Below are positions 1 through 5,292 of a stretch of 5,311 nucleotides of DNA, in pieces (the stretch's first letter is position 1; each line of letters starts with the position of its first letter). The notes beneath the pieces were generated by a model. It had not been told where the DNA came from, made no database searches, and was given only the letters and a program-made list of their open reading frames with translations. The stretch is taken from positions 1 through 5,311 of the forward strand of contig DDPY01000025.1 in assembly GCA_002342415.1 (NCBI GenBank). The letters are read 5' to 3'. Position numbers and translations under genes: made by a program. This DNA is from Prevotella sp. UBA2456 (GTDB lineage: Bacteria; Bacteroidota; Bacteroidia; Bacteroidales; Bacteroidaceae).

Positions 1-26
1 AACCTATTTCAGTACAAGACATGTGA

Positions 27-62
27 AATAAATACCCCATTGTCATCGGTGTCATCGTCATC
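27..62 (-). repeat. GATGAC element, copy A (inverted)
   Basis: Read on the minus strand this copy gives GATGACGATGACACCGATGA followed by CAATGGGGTATTTATT. It is the reverse complement of 327-362 at 34 of 36 positions and of 380-415 at 33 of 36 positions. The copies are therefore an inverted pair about 264 bp apart, able in principle to form a long imperfect stem in RNA or a cruciform in DNA. The function is unknown; a terminal repeat of a short non-autonomous element or a dispersed REP-like repeat are the leading guesses. Confidence 0.85.
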
Positions 63-67
63 GGTGT

Positions 68-114
68 CCACACAGCGAGCCGTAACACACCACACAGCGA
101 GCCGTAACACACCA
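68..114. repeat. 22-bp tandem duplication
   Basis: Two perfect copies of a 22-bp unit with core CAGCGAGCCGTAAC lie head to tail at 69-90 and 91-112, and the match to period 22 extends from 68 to 114. It directly abuts GATGAC copy A. Only two units are present, with no spacers, so this is a simple tandem duplication and not a CRISPR array. Its role is unknown. Confidence 0.9.
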
Positions 115-315
115 AGCGACGATATTACTGCTTGTTTTTTCTTTACATTCCGAAATCTTCTGTACTCCCTCTATACTACGGAATAATTGCTGCCACGTTA
201 GGGAAAAATTACTGCCTGGTCAGGGCGCAAATGATGGCTGCCCCATGCGTGGTTTCCGGCTATTTTTAATACCTTGAAATATCCTGACAATCGCCCTGCC
301 GCCACCCCAACAACC

Positions 316-364
316 TCGATGACAGCGATGACGATGACACCGATGACAGCGGGGTATTTATTGG
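316..364 (+). repeat. GATGAC element, copy B
   Basis: A degenerate inner tandem of GATGACAGC, GATGAC and GATGACACC units runs into GGGGTATTTATT. It matches copy C (369-417) in the same orientation at 45 of the first 48 positions, with a period of 53 bp, and its 327-362 part is the inverse of 27-62. The three copies share both the GATGAC block and the GGGGT(A/G)TTTATT tail, so the unit is longer than a plain microsatellite. Confidence 0.9.
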
Positions 365-368
365 CAAA

Positions 369-417
369 TCGATGACAGCGCTGACGATGACACCGATGAC
401 AACGGGGTGTTTATTGC
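369..417 (+). repeat. GATGAC element, copy C
   Basis: This is a direct copy of element B placed 53 bp downstream, differing at 381 (C for A), 402 (A for G), 409 (G for A) and 417 (C for G). It ends about 40 bp upstream of the -33 box of the engB promoter, so if the element affects transcription or DNA structure, this is the copy closest to the gene. Confidence 0.9.
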
Positions 418-457
418 AACGAATGCGGGTTGGTGAGGTCAAAAGATGGCTAAAAGT

Positions 458-488
458 TTTCGTATTTCACGGAAAATTGCTACCTTTG
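458..488 (+). promoter_or_regulatory. Bacteroidota-type promoter of engB
   Basis: The -7 box TACCTTTG (481-488) fits the Bacteroidota consensus TAnnTTTG exactly. A -33 box TTTC (458-461), one mismatch from TTTG, lies 19 bp before it, the same spacing as in the promoter at 5231-5261. The predicted transcription start is around 492-497, leaving only about 10-15 nt of leader before the ATG at 507. It is the only TAnnTTTG box seen upstream of the gene run. Confidence 0.8.
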
Positions 489-506
489 CCCGATAAACGT
501 TAAGTG

Positions 507-1103
507 ATGGAAATAAAACAAGCAGAATTTACGCTCTCAGCACCGATGGTGTCGATGTGTCCTAAGGACACGAAGCCCGAGTATGCCTTCATCGGACGCT
601 CGAATGTGGGCAAGTCGAGCCTCATCAATATGCTGACGAACAATAAGAAGTTGGCCAAGACGTCGTCGACTCCCGGCAAGACGTTGCTCATCAACCACTT
701 CATTATCAACAAGGAGTGGTATCTGGTGGACCTTCCTGGCTATGGCTATGCCAAGCGCTCGAAGAAAGAAGTGGACCGGCTGGACCAGATGATACGCGGC
801 TACATCCTGCAGCGCGAGCAGCTGGTGAATGTCTTCGTGCTGGTGGACATCCGTCTGGAACCGCAGAAGATAGACTTCGACTTCATCGAGTGGCTGGGGC
901 TGAGCAGCATTCCGTTCTCGATTGTCTTCACCAAGGCCGACAAGCTGACGGCCAACAAGGCTCGTCAGGCGATGGAGGCCTACAAGCGGAAGCTCTCTGA
1001 GACATGGGAGGAGATGCCGCCGATGTTTCTGACTTCCGCCGAGAAGAAGGATGGCCGCGAGGAGGTGCTGAACTATATCGAGCAAATCAATAAAGAACTG
1101 TAA
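507..1103 (+). CDS. engB: Ribosome biogenesis GTP-binding protein EngB/YsxC
   Basis: This 198-residue TrmE-Era-EngA-EngB family GTPase is known to act in assembly of the large ribosomal subunit in the cytoplasm and is essential in several bacteria. The G1 P-loop GRSNVGKSS is at residues 30-38, the switch I region with TPGKT at 55-59, G3 DLPG at 75-78 (followed by YGYAK), G4 TKAD at 142-145 and G5 TSAE at 176-179. All are intact and the length is normal for the family. A GTG lies directly before the ATG in frame (504-506); I chose the ATG at 507 because it is the stronger codon and the N-terminus MEIKQAEF then looks normal for the family. No Shine-Dalgarno is visible and the promoter at 458-488 predicts a very short leader. 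The next gene starts 1 bp after its stop, suggesting translational coupling. Confidence 0.97.
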   Translation: MEIKQAEFTLSAPMVSMCPKDTKPEYAFIGRSNVGKSSLINMLTNNKKLAKTSSTPGKTLLINHFIINKEWYLVDLPGYGYAKRSKKEVDRLDQMIRGYILQREQLVNVFVLVDIRLEPQKIDFDFIEWLGLSSIPFSIVFTKADKLTANKARQAMEAYKRKLSETWEEMPPMFLTSAEKKDGREEVLNYIEQINKEL

Positions 1104-1104
1104 G

Positions 1105-2910
1105 ATGACTCCCTATCTCGATGTACAACATCTGTCGAAATCGTTTGGTGCCCTGCAACTCTTCCAGGATATCAGCTTCTCGATTGGCGAGGGCCAGCGG
1201 GTGGGACTGATAGCGAGGAACGGCACGGGCAAGTCGACGCTGCTCTCGATATTGGCAGGCAAGGAGGGCTACGACAGCGGTGACATGGTCTTCCGCCGCG
1301 ACCTGAAGGTGGGCTTTCTGGAGCAGTCGCCTGTGTTCGATGCCGACGAGAGCGTGCTCGATGCCTGCTTTAACCATCAGGGCGAGGAGGAGAAAGTGCT
1401 GAAGGCGAAGCAGGTGCTGACGCAGTTGAAGATTAAGGACCTGACGCAGAAGATGGGCCAGTTGAGCGGAGGCCAGCAGAAACGCGTGGCACTGGCCAAC
1501 GTGCTGCTGACGGAGCCTGACCTGCTGATACTGGACGAGCCTACCAACCATCTGGACTTGGAGATGATAGAGTGGCTGGAGGGCTACCTGCAGCGTGGCA
1601 ACAAGACGCTGCTGATGGTGACGCACGACCGTTTCTTCCTCGACCGCGTGTGCTCGGTGATTCTCGAACTGGACGACCATACCATCTACACCTATCGCGG
1701 CAACTATGCCTACTATCTGGAGAAACGCCAGGAGCGCATCGACAACCGACGGGCAGAGATAGCGCGTGCCAACAATCTCTATCGCACGGAGCTGGACTGG
1801 ATGCGCCGGATGCCGCAGGCGCGCGGCCATAAGGCACGCTATCGCGAAGAGGCTTTCTACGAGCTGGAGCGTGTGGCCAAGCAGCGCATCGAGGAGCGCC
1901 AGATTCGGTTGAAGGCCTCCAATGTCTACATAGGCTCCAAGATATTCGAGTGTCAGTATATCTCCAAATCATTCAGCAGCGCGCAGTCGGAGGTGGTCAT
2001 CCTCAAGGACTTCTACTATAACTTCTCGCGGTTCGAGAAGATGGGTATCGTTGGCAACAACGGTACGGGTAAGTCGACATTTGTCAAGATGCTACTGGGG
2101 CAGGTGCCTGTCGACGAGGGACGTATCGTGGTGGGCGACACCGTGCGCTTCGGATATTTCTCGCAGGAGGGTCTGCAGTTCGACGAGCAGATGAAGGTCA
2201 TCGACGTGGTGCGCGACATTGCCGAGTATGTGGACCTGGGCAGCGGCAAGAAGCTGTCGGCCTCGCAGCTGTTGCAGTACTTCCTGTTCACCAACGAGCA
2301 GCAATATAATTATGTCTATAAGTTGAGTGGCGGCGAGCGGCGCAAGCTCTACCTCTGTACGGTGCTGATGCGCCAGCCCAATTTTCTGGTGCTCGACGAG
2401 CCTACCAACGACCTGGACATCGTGACGCTGCAGATTCTGGAGGAATACTTGCAGGATTTTCCCGGCTGTGTGATTGTGGTCAGCCACGACCGCTACTTTA
2501 TGGACAAGGTGGTCGACCATCTGCTGGTGTTCAAGGGTCAGGGCGAGGTGAAAGACTTCCCAGGCAACTACACGCAGTATCGTGAGTGGGCAGCCCTCAA
2601 GGACACCGCAAATGGTAAATCTAGTGAGACTAGTAAAACTAATTCAACTAGTTTAGCTAGTACAACTAGCAAAACCCATAACCGCGACACCAAGCGCCGA
2701 CTGTCGTATAAGGAGAAGCGCGAGATGGAGCAGCTGGAAAAGGACATTGCGGCACTGGAGGCAGAGCAGAAACAGATAGAGGAGGCGCTCTGTGGCGGTA
2801 CGACCTCGGTAGACGAGATTACGGCTATGAGCAAGCGTCTGCCGCAGCTGAAGGACGAGCTCGACGAAAAGTCGATGCGATGGCTGGAGCTGGCGGAAGT
2901 TGAGAGTTGA
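1105..2910 (+). CDS. uup: ABC-F family ATPase, Uup type
   Basis: This soluble 601-residue protein has two ABC ATPase domains and no membrane segments. Domain 1 has Walker A ARNGTGKST (37-45), signature LSGGQ (120-124), Walker B LLILDEP (140-146) and the H-switch His174. The ABC-F inter-domain linker follows (about 200-280). Domain 2 has Walker A GNNGTGKST (317-325), signature LSGGE (407-411), Walker B with DEPTNDLD (431-438) and His461. The DEPTNDLD form, the VFKGQGEVKDFPGNY stretch and a C-terminal charged coiled coil (about 530-600) point to Uup rather than EttA or an antibiotic-resistance ABC-F. Uup proteins are linked to ribosome function and, through the C-terminal domain, to branched DNA; which role applies here is not shown. 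Oddities are Ala instead of Gly at the first Walker A position (37), a Ser/Thr-rich 9-bp repeat at residues 506-523, and last codons plus TGA lying in a heptamer array. It starts 1 bp after the engB stop. Confidence 0.88.
   Translation: MTPYLDVQHLSKSFGALQLFQDISFSIGEGQRVGLIARNGTGKSTLLSILAGKEGYDSGDMVFRRDLKVGFLEQSPVFDADESVLDACFNHQGEEEKVLKAKQVLTQLKIKDLTQKMGQLSGGQQKRVALANVLLTEPDLLILDEPTNHLDLEMIEWLEGYLQRGNKTLLMVTHDRFFLDRVCSVILELDDHTIYTYRGNYAYYLEKRQERIDNRRAEIARANNLYRTELDWMRRMPQARGHKARYREEAFYELERVAKQRIEERQIRLKASNVYIGSKIFECQYISKSFSSAQSEVVILKDFYYNFSRFEKMGIVGNNGTGKSTFVKMLLGQVPVDEGRIVVGDTVRFGYFSQEGLQFDEQMKVIDVVRDIAEYVDLGSGKKLSASQLLQYFLFTNEQQYNYVYKLSGGERRKLYLCTVLMRQPNFLVLDEPTNDLDIVTLQILEEYLQDFPGCVIVVSHDRYFMDKVVDHLLVFKGQGEVKDFPGNYTQYREWAALKDTANGKSSETSKTNSTSLASTTSKTHNRDTKRRLSYKEKREMEQLEKDIAALEAEQKQIEEALCGGTTSVDEITAMSKRLPQLKDELDEKSMRWLELAEVES
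2620..2673 (+). repeat. In-frame 9-bp tandem repeat in the uup linker
   Basis: Six 9-bp units start at 2620, 2629, 2638, 2647, 2656 and 2665. Each has a CTAG or CTA core at the same offset, with consensus ACTAGTnnA. Nine bases keep the frame, and residues 506-523 read as Ser or Thr, then mostly Ser, then a variable residue, repeated. The block is AT-rich compared with the surrounding gene and sits between the second ATPase domain and the C-terminal coiled coil, where length change should be tolerated. Confidence 0.85.
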
Positions 2911-2925
2911 GAGTTTAGAGTTGAA
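2898..2925 (+). repeat. AGTTGAG heptamer array 1 (uup end / recR leader)
   Basis: Four 7-bp units lie head to tail: AGTTGAG, AGTTGAG, AGTTTAG, AGTTGAA, followed by a decayed AGTGAC. The first two units encode the last residues of the Uup protein and its TGA stop (2908-2910); the rest fills the 21-bp gap before the recR ATG at 2932. The same heptamer recurs in the same orientation just after recR. Confidence 0.88.
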
Positions 2926-2931
2926 AGTGAC

Positions 2932-3552
2932 ATGATACAACAACAATATCCATCACAGCTGTTGGAACGGGCAGTACAGGAGTTCTCGCGACTGCCGGGC
3001 ATCGGGCGCAAGACGGCTCTGCGGCTGGTGCTGCATCTGTTGCGTCAGGACACTGACGACGTGATGCGGCTGGCTGATGCCATCAGCACGATGAAGCGCG
3101 AGGTGAGATACTGCCGGGTGTGCCACAACATCAGCGACAGTGACCTCTGTCCCATCTGCAGCAATGTGCGGCGCGACAACTCGACCATCTGTGTGGTGGA
3201 GAACGTGCAGGACGTGATGGCTGTTGAGAACACCCAGCAGTACGTGGGACTCTATCATGTGCTGGGTGGGGTGATCTCGCCTATGGACGGTATCGGCCCC
3301 AGCGATCTGGAGATCGACTCGCTGGTGGAGCGTGTGGCACAGGGCGGAGTGAAAGAGGTGATTCTGGCGCTGAGCTCGACGATGGAGGGCGACACCACCA
3401 ACTTCTACATCTTCCGCAAGCTGGCACCCTATACGGACGTGAAACTGAGCATCATTGCCCGCGGCATCAGTGTAGGAAACGAGCTGGAATATACCGACGA
3501 GGTGACCCTCGGCCGCTCGATATTAAACCGCACGCCGTTTGAGGGAAAGTGA
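2932..3552 (+). CDS. recR: Recombination mediator protein RecR
   Basis: RecR works with RecO, and with RecF where present, to load RecA onto SSB-coated single-stranded gaps in recombinational DNA repair. The 206-residue length is normal. The N-terminal helix-hairpin-helix carries LPGIGRKTALRL (21-32). A four-cysteine zinc motif uses Cys61, Cys64, Cys73 and Cys76. The Toprim domain follows, with ICVVEN (86-91), Glu90 as the conserved acidic residue, and the family hallmark YHVLGG(V)ISPMDGIGP (108-123). The C-terminus with a RGISVGNELEYTDEVTL stretch is intact, so the gene looks functional. The ATG at 2932 gives a family-normal N-terminus, and no Shine-Dalgarno is seen. It lies 21 bp after uup, probably on the same transcript, and is bracketed by heptamer arrays on both sides. 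Confidence 0.97.
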   Translation: MIQQQYPSQLLERAVQEFSRLPGIGRKTALRLVLHLLRQDTDDVMRLADAISTMKREVRYCRVCHNISDSDLCPICSNVRRDNSTICVVENVQDVMAVENTQQYVGLYHVLGGVISPMDGIGPSDLEIDSLVERVAQGGVKEVILALSSTMEGDTTNFYIFRKLAPYTDVKLSIIARGISVGNELEYTDEVTLGRSILNRTPFEGK

Positions 3553-3557
3553 GAGGG

Positions 3558-3599
3558 AGTTGACAGTTGAGAGTTGATAGTTGAAAGTTGAGAGTTGAA
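3558..3599 (+). repeat. AGTTGAG heptamer array 2 (after recR)
   Basis: Six 7-bp units lie head to tail: AGTTGAC, AGTTGAG, AGTTGAT, AGTTGAA, AGTTGAG, AGTTGAA, then a decayed AGTTTTAA to 3607. Only the seventh base varies. The array occupies most of the 61-bp gap between the recR stop and the next ATG at 3614 and has the same orientation as array 1. It has no dyad symmetry, so it is not a hairpin terminator. Confidence 0.92.
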
Positions 3600-3613
3600 A
3601 GTTTTAAAGAGAT

Positions 3614-3853
3614 ATGAACGCTGAGACATTACAATTTTTGTTGACTACGCTGATGGAGCTGGCCACACTGGTGTGCGCCTATCTGGGACTGCGGCTGGTG
3701 AAGCAGAACCGCTGGCTCAGGCTGGCACTCATCCTGGTGCCGCTGTTGGTCAACACCTTATTATATATAGTCTATCAGACTACGCCCTTCTTCTATCTGG
3801 GCGTCATTCTGCTGTTGTGTATTCCCTTCGTATGGCCAAGAAAGTCAGCATAG
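3614..3853 (+). CDS. Small hydrophobic membrane protein of unknown function
   Basis: I do not recognise this 79-residue protein. It has three hydrophobic stretches, at about residues 6-29, 34-54 and 59-74, separated by a basic loop (KQNRWLR, 30-36) and a short YQTTP turn (54-58), and it ends with a basic RKSA tail. This fits a three-helix inner-membrane protein without a cleavable signal; by the positive-inside rule the basic loop would be cytoplasmic. Start ATG 3614 follows a weakly purine-rich TAAAGAGAT. Its last 22 bp overlap the start of the glycosyltransferase gene in another frame, which suggests coupled translation and perhaps a shared role, such as membrane anchoring or lipid-linked substrate handling; that link is inference. 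The overlap and co-orientation support it as a real gene despite its size. Confidence 0.75.
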   Translation: MNAETLQFLLTTLMELATLVCAYLGLRLVKQNRWLRLALILVPLLVNTLLYIVYQTTPFFYLGVILLLCIPFVWPRKSA

Positions 3854-4704
3854 TCATCGTCAGCTACAACGTCTGCCACCTGCTGGACGAGTGTCTGCAG
3901 AGCGTGAAGAAAGCGCTGCAGGGCATTGACGGCGAGATAGTGGTGGTGGACAACCGTTCTACGGACGGTACGGTGGACATCCTGCAGCCGCTGCATCCTG
4001 AGGTGCAGTTTGTGGCCAATGCGGACAATGTGGGCTTTGCGCGAGCCAACAACCAAGCCATCAGGGCAACCGACTCAGAATACGTGTTGCTGCTCAATCC
4101 GGATACGGTGGTCTACGAGTCGACTATCCGCGAGACGCTTCGCTTTATGGACGAACATCCGCAGGCGGGTGGGGCAGGGGTGCGCATGCTGACGCGCGAG
4201 GGCACGCCGGCACCTGAGTCGCGGAGGGCAGTCCCTACGCCCTGGGTGGCGATGCTGAAGATGCTGGGATTCACGCGCCGCTATTACATGAGCAACCTCC
4301 CTTGGGACAAGCCCGGACGGATAGAGGTCGTCAGCGGAGCCTACTGCATGTTGCGGCGCAAGGCGCTCGACGAGGTGGGGCTGCTGGACGAGGACTTCTT
4401 CATGTATGGCGAGGACATCGACCTGTCTTACCGGCTGCTGAAGGGCGGCTGGCAGAACTGGTATCTGCCCCTCGACATTGTCCACTACAAGGGCGAGTCG
4501 ACCAATAAGTCGTCGTTCCGCTATGTCCATGTGTTCTATCAGGCTATGCTCATCTTCTTCCGCAAGCACTACAGCCATCTGAGCTTCCTGCTCTCGATAC
4601 CTATCCAGACGGCTATCTACTTCAGGGCTTCGCTGGCCCTGATGGAGATGATGACCGACCGTCTGCGCCAATTTGTCAACCCTCATAAAGACAGTGAACA
4701 ATGA
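3832..4704 (+). CDS. Family 2 (GT-A) glycosyltransferase, rhamnosyltransferase-like
   Basis: This 290-residue GT2 enzyme should move a sugar from a nucleotide-sugar donor to a glycan or lipid-linked acceptor at the cytoplasmic membrane face. The N-terminal VSIVIVSYN (5-13) opens the Rossmann-like fold, DNRSTDGT (40-47) and DNVGFARANN (65-74) are nucleotide-binding segments, and LLLNPD (86-91) carries the DxD-equivalent Asp91. VVSGAYCMLRR (166-176) and DEDFFMYGEDIDLSYR (186-201) form the acceptor and catalytic-base region, followed by HYKGES (218-223). This layout resembles the WbbL-like rhamnosyltransferase subgroup, but donor and acceptor cannot be read from sequence. A hydrophobic stretch at about 250-271 may attach it to the membrane. 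I chose ATG 3832 because MAKKVSIVIVSYN is the family-typical start; an in-frame ATG further upstream at 3673 would add 53 residues of a different character over the preceding gene. Confidence 0.9.
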   Translation: MAKKVSIVIVSYNVCHLLDECLQSVKKALQGIDGEIVVVDNRSTDGTVDILQPLHPEVQFVANADNVGFARANNQAIRATDSEYVLLLNPDTVVYESTIRETLRFMDEHPQAGGAGVRMLTREGTPAPESRRAVPTPWVAMLKMLGFTRRYYMSNLPWDKPGRIEVVSGAYCMLRRKALDEVGLLDEDFFMYGEDIDLSYRLLKGGWQNWYLPLDIVHYKGESTNKSSFRYVHVFYQAMLIFFRKHYSHLSFLLSIPIQTAIYFRASLALMEMMTDRLRQFVNPHKDSEQ

Positions 4705-5213
4705 ATGAGCTTCCCCTTATCCGTCTGCGCGCCATTGAGCCCGAGGACCTTGACCTGCTCTATCGCATAGAGAACGACACCCGTCTGTGGAATGTGGGTA
4801 CAACCAACGTGCCCTATTCGCGTTACACCCTGCACGACTATATCGCCACCTCGAGCGACGACATCTATGCCGACCGTCAGGTGAGGCTCGTCATCGAGAA
4901 CGAAGACGGCGAGACCGTCGGACTCTGCGACCTTGTGCGCTTCGAGCCCCAGCATCAGCGCGCCGAGACGGGCATCGTGATTCTTGACAGCTGCCGTCGG
5001 CGAGGCTATGCCTATGCTGCCCTCAGCGAACTGAGCCGCTATGCCCTTCAGATACTCCATCTGCATCAGCTCTATGCACTCGTAGACGAGCATAATCAGG
5101 CAGCGTTGCAACTGTTCAGCAAGGCGGGTTTCCGCCAGCAGGCACAGCTCAAAGACTGGCTCTTCGACGGCAGAGAGTATAAGAATGTGGTGGTGATGCA
5201 AAGTTTTTTATAA
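4701..5213 (+). CDS. GNAT-family N-acetyltransferase, RimJ/RimL-like
   Basis: This 170-residue protein looks like a GCN5-related acetyltransferase that transfers acetyl from acetyl-CoA to an amine. IRLRAIEPEDLDLLYRIEND at the N-terminus is typical of the RimJ/RimL and SpeG-like subgroup. Motif A contains RRRGYA (99-104), matching the (R/Q)xxGx(A/G) pyrophosphate-binding loop, after the beta strand TGIVIL (90-95). Motif B is visible as NQAALQLFSKAGF (132-144), with Asn132 and the usual KAGF end. Length is normal and the gene is complete. The substrate (protein N-terminus, polyamine or amino-sugar) cannot be told. Its ATG overlaps the glycosyltransferase stop as ATGA, so the two are almost surely co-translated; a sugar-amine substrate in the same glycan pathway is possible but is inference. 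Confidence 0.9.
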   Translation: MNELPLIRLRAIEPEDLDLLYRIENDTRLWNVGTTNVPYSRYTLHDYIATSSDDIYADRQVRLVIENEDGETVGLCDLVRFEPQHQRAETGIVILDSCRRRGYAYAALSELSRYALQILHLHQLYALVDEHNQAALQLFSKAGFRQQAQLKDWLFDGREYKNVVVMQSFL

Positions 5214-5233
5214 AGTTTTCACCAAAAAGTTTT
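5200..5233 (+). repeat. Three AAAGTTTT copies before the tRNA promoter
   Basis: AAAGTTTT occurs at 5200-5207, 5212-5219 and 5226-5233. The first overlaps the last codons of the acetyltransferase gene and the last runs into the -33 box of the tRNA promoter. The same octamer precedes the engB -7 box at 453-460. It may simply be an AT-rich upstream or -33 context that recurs at strong promoters. Confidence 0.6.
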
Positions 5234-5261
5234 GTAGATTCGAAATTTCTATGTACCTTTG
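5231..5261 (+). promoter_or_regulatory. Bacteroidota-type promoter of the tRNA gene
   Basis: A perfect -33 box TTTG (5231-5234), a 19-bp spacer and a perfect -7 box TACCTTTG (5254-5261) match the consensus TTTG-N19-21-TAnnTTTG. The transcription start should be about 5265-5270, giving a leader of some 25 nt before the mature tRNA 5' end at 5293, which RNase P would remove. It lies 17 bp after the acetyltransferase stop codon, so the tRNA unit begins independently of the upstream genes. Confidence 0.88.
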
Positions 5262-5292
5262 CACCCGCTAAACGACAGAAGCAACCCCACGA

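Larger units (their letters stand above)
1..506. other. Repeat-rich non-coding region upstream of engB
   Basis: No credible coding region is visible in this stretch on either strand. It holds an inverted copy of a GATGAC-rich element (27-62), a 22-bp tandem duplication (68-114), a middle part (about 115-315) with only weak internal similarity (attgctgccacgttaggg at 186-203 against attactgcctggtcaggg at 208-225, 14 of 18 identical), two direct copies of the GATGAC element (316-364 and 369-417), and the engB promoter at the end. No rho-independent terminator for an upstream gene and no divergent CAAAnnTA promoter box was found. Confidence 0.8.

Noticed and set aside
221..298. Inverted 7-mer pair CAGGGCG / CGCCCTG as a hairpin or terminator
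   Set aside because: A 7-bp stem with a 64-nt loop and no T-run is too weak to call.
27..417. CRISPR array
   Set aside because: The copies are few, in mixed orientation, with one gap of about 250 bp and one of a few bases, and there are no cas genes or regular spacers.
316..420. Remnant of an Asp-rich coding sequence (GATGAC read as Asp-Asp)
   Set aside because: No start, no open frame of meaningful length and no conserved continuation; the same unit also occurs inverted, which fits a DNA repeat better than a gene fragment.
504..506. GTG as the start codon of engB
   Set aside because: It directly precedes an ATG in frame; the ATG is the stronger codon, and the choice changes the protein by one residue only.
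1087..1830. A 247-codon open frame on the minus strand inside engB/uup, and similar long minus-strand frames at 537-1085, 2092-2520 and 4075-4701
   Set aside because: They lie antisense to genes with clear family motifs, their translations are low-complexity (rich in His, Gln, Leu, Arg or Val) and show no recognisable domain; they are by-products of the GC-rich codon use of the + strand genes.
3558..3613. Transcription terminator between recR and the small membrane protein gene
   Set aside because: The heptamer array is a direct repeat without dyad symmetry, so no stem-loop can be drawn.
3673..3831. Upstream in-frame extension of the glycosyltransferase to an ATG at 3673
   Set aside because: The extra 53 residues have no GT2 character and overlap most of the small membrane protein gene; the family-typical N-terminus begins at the ATG at 3832.
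5200..5230. Rho-independent terminator after the acetyltransferase gene
   Set aside because: There are T-runs but no GC-rich stem before them; the AAAGTTTT copies are better explained as promoter-proximal AT-rich DNA.
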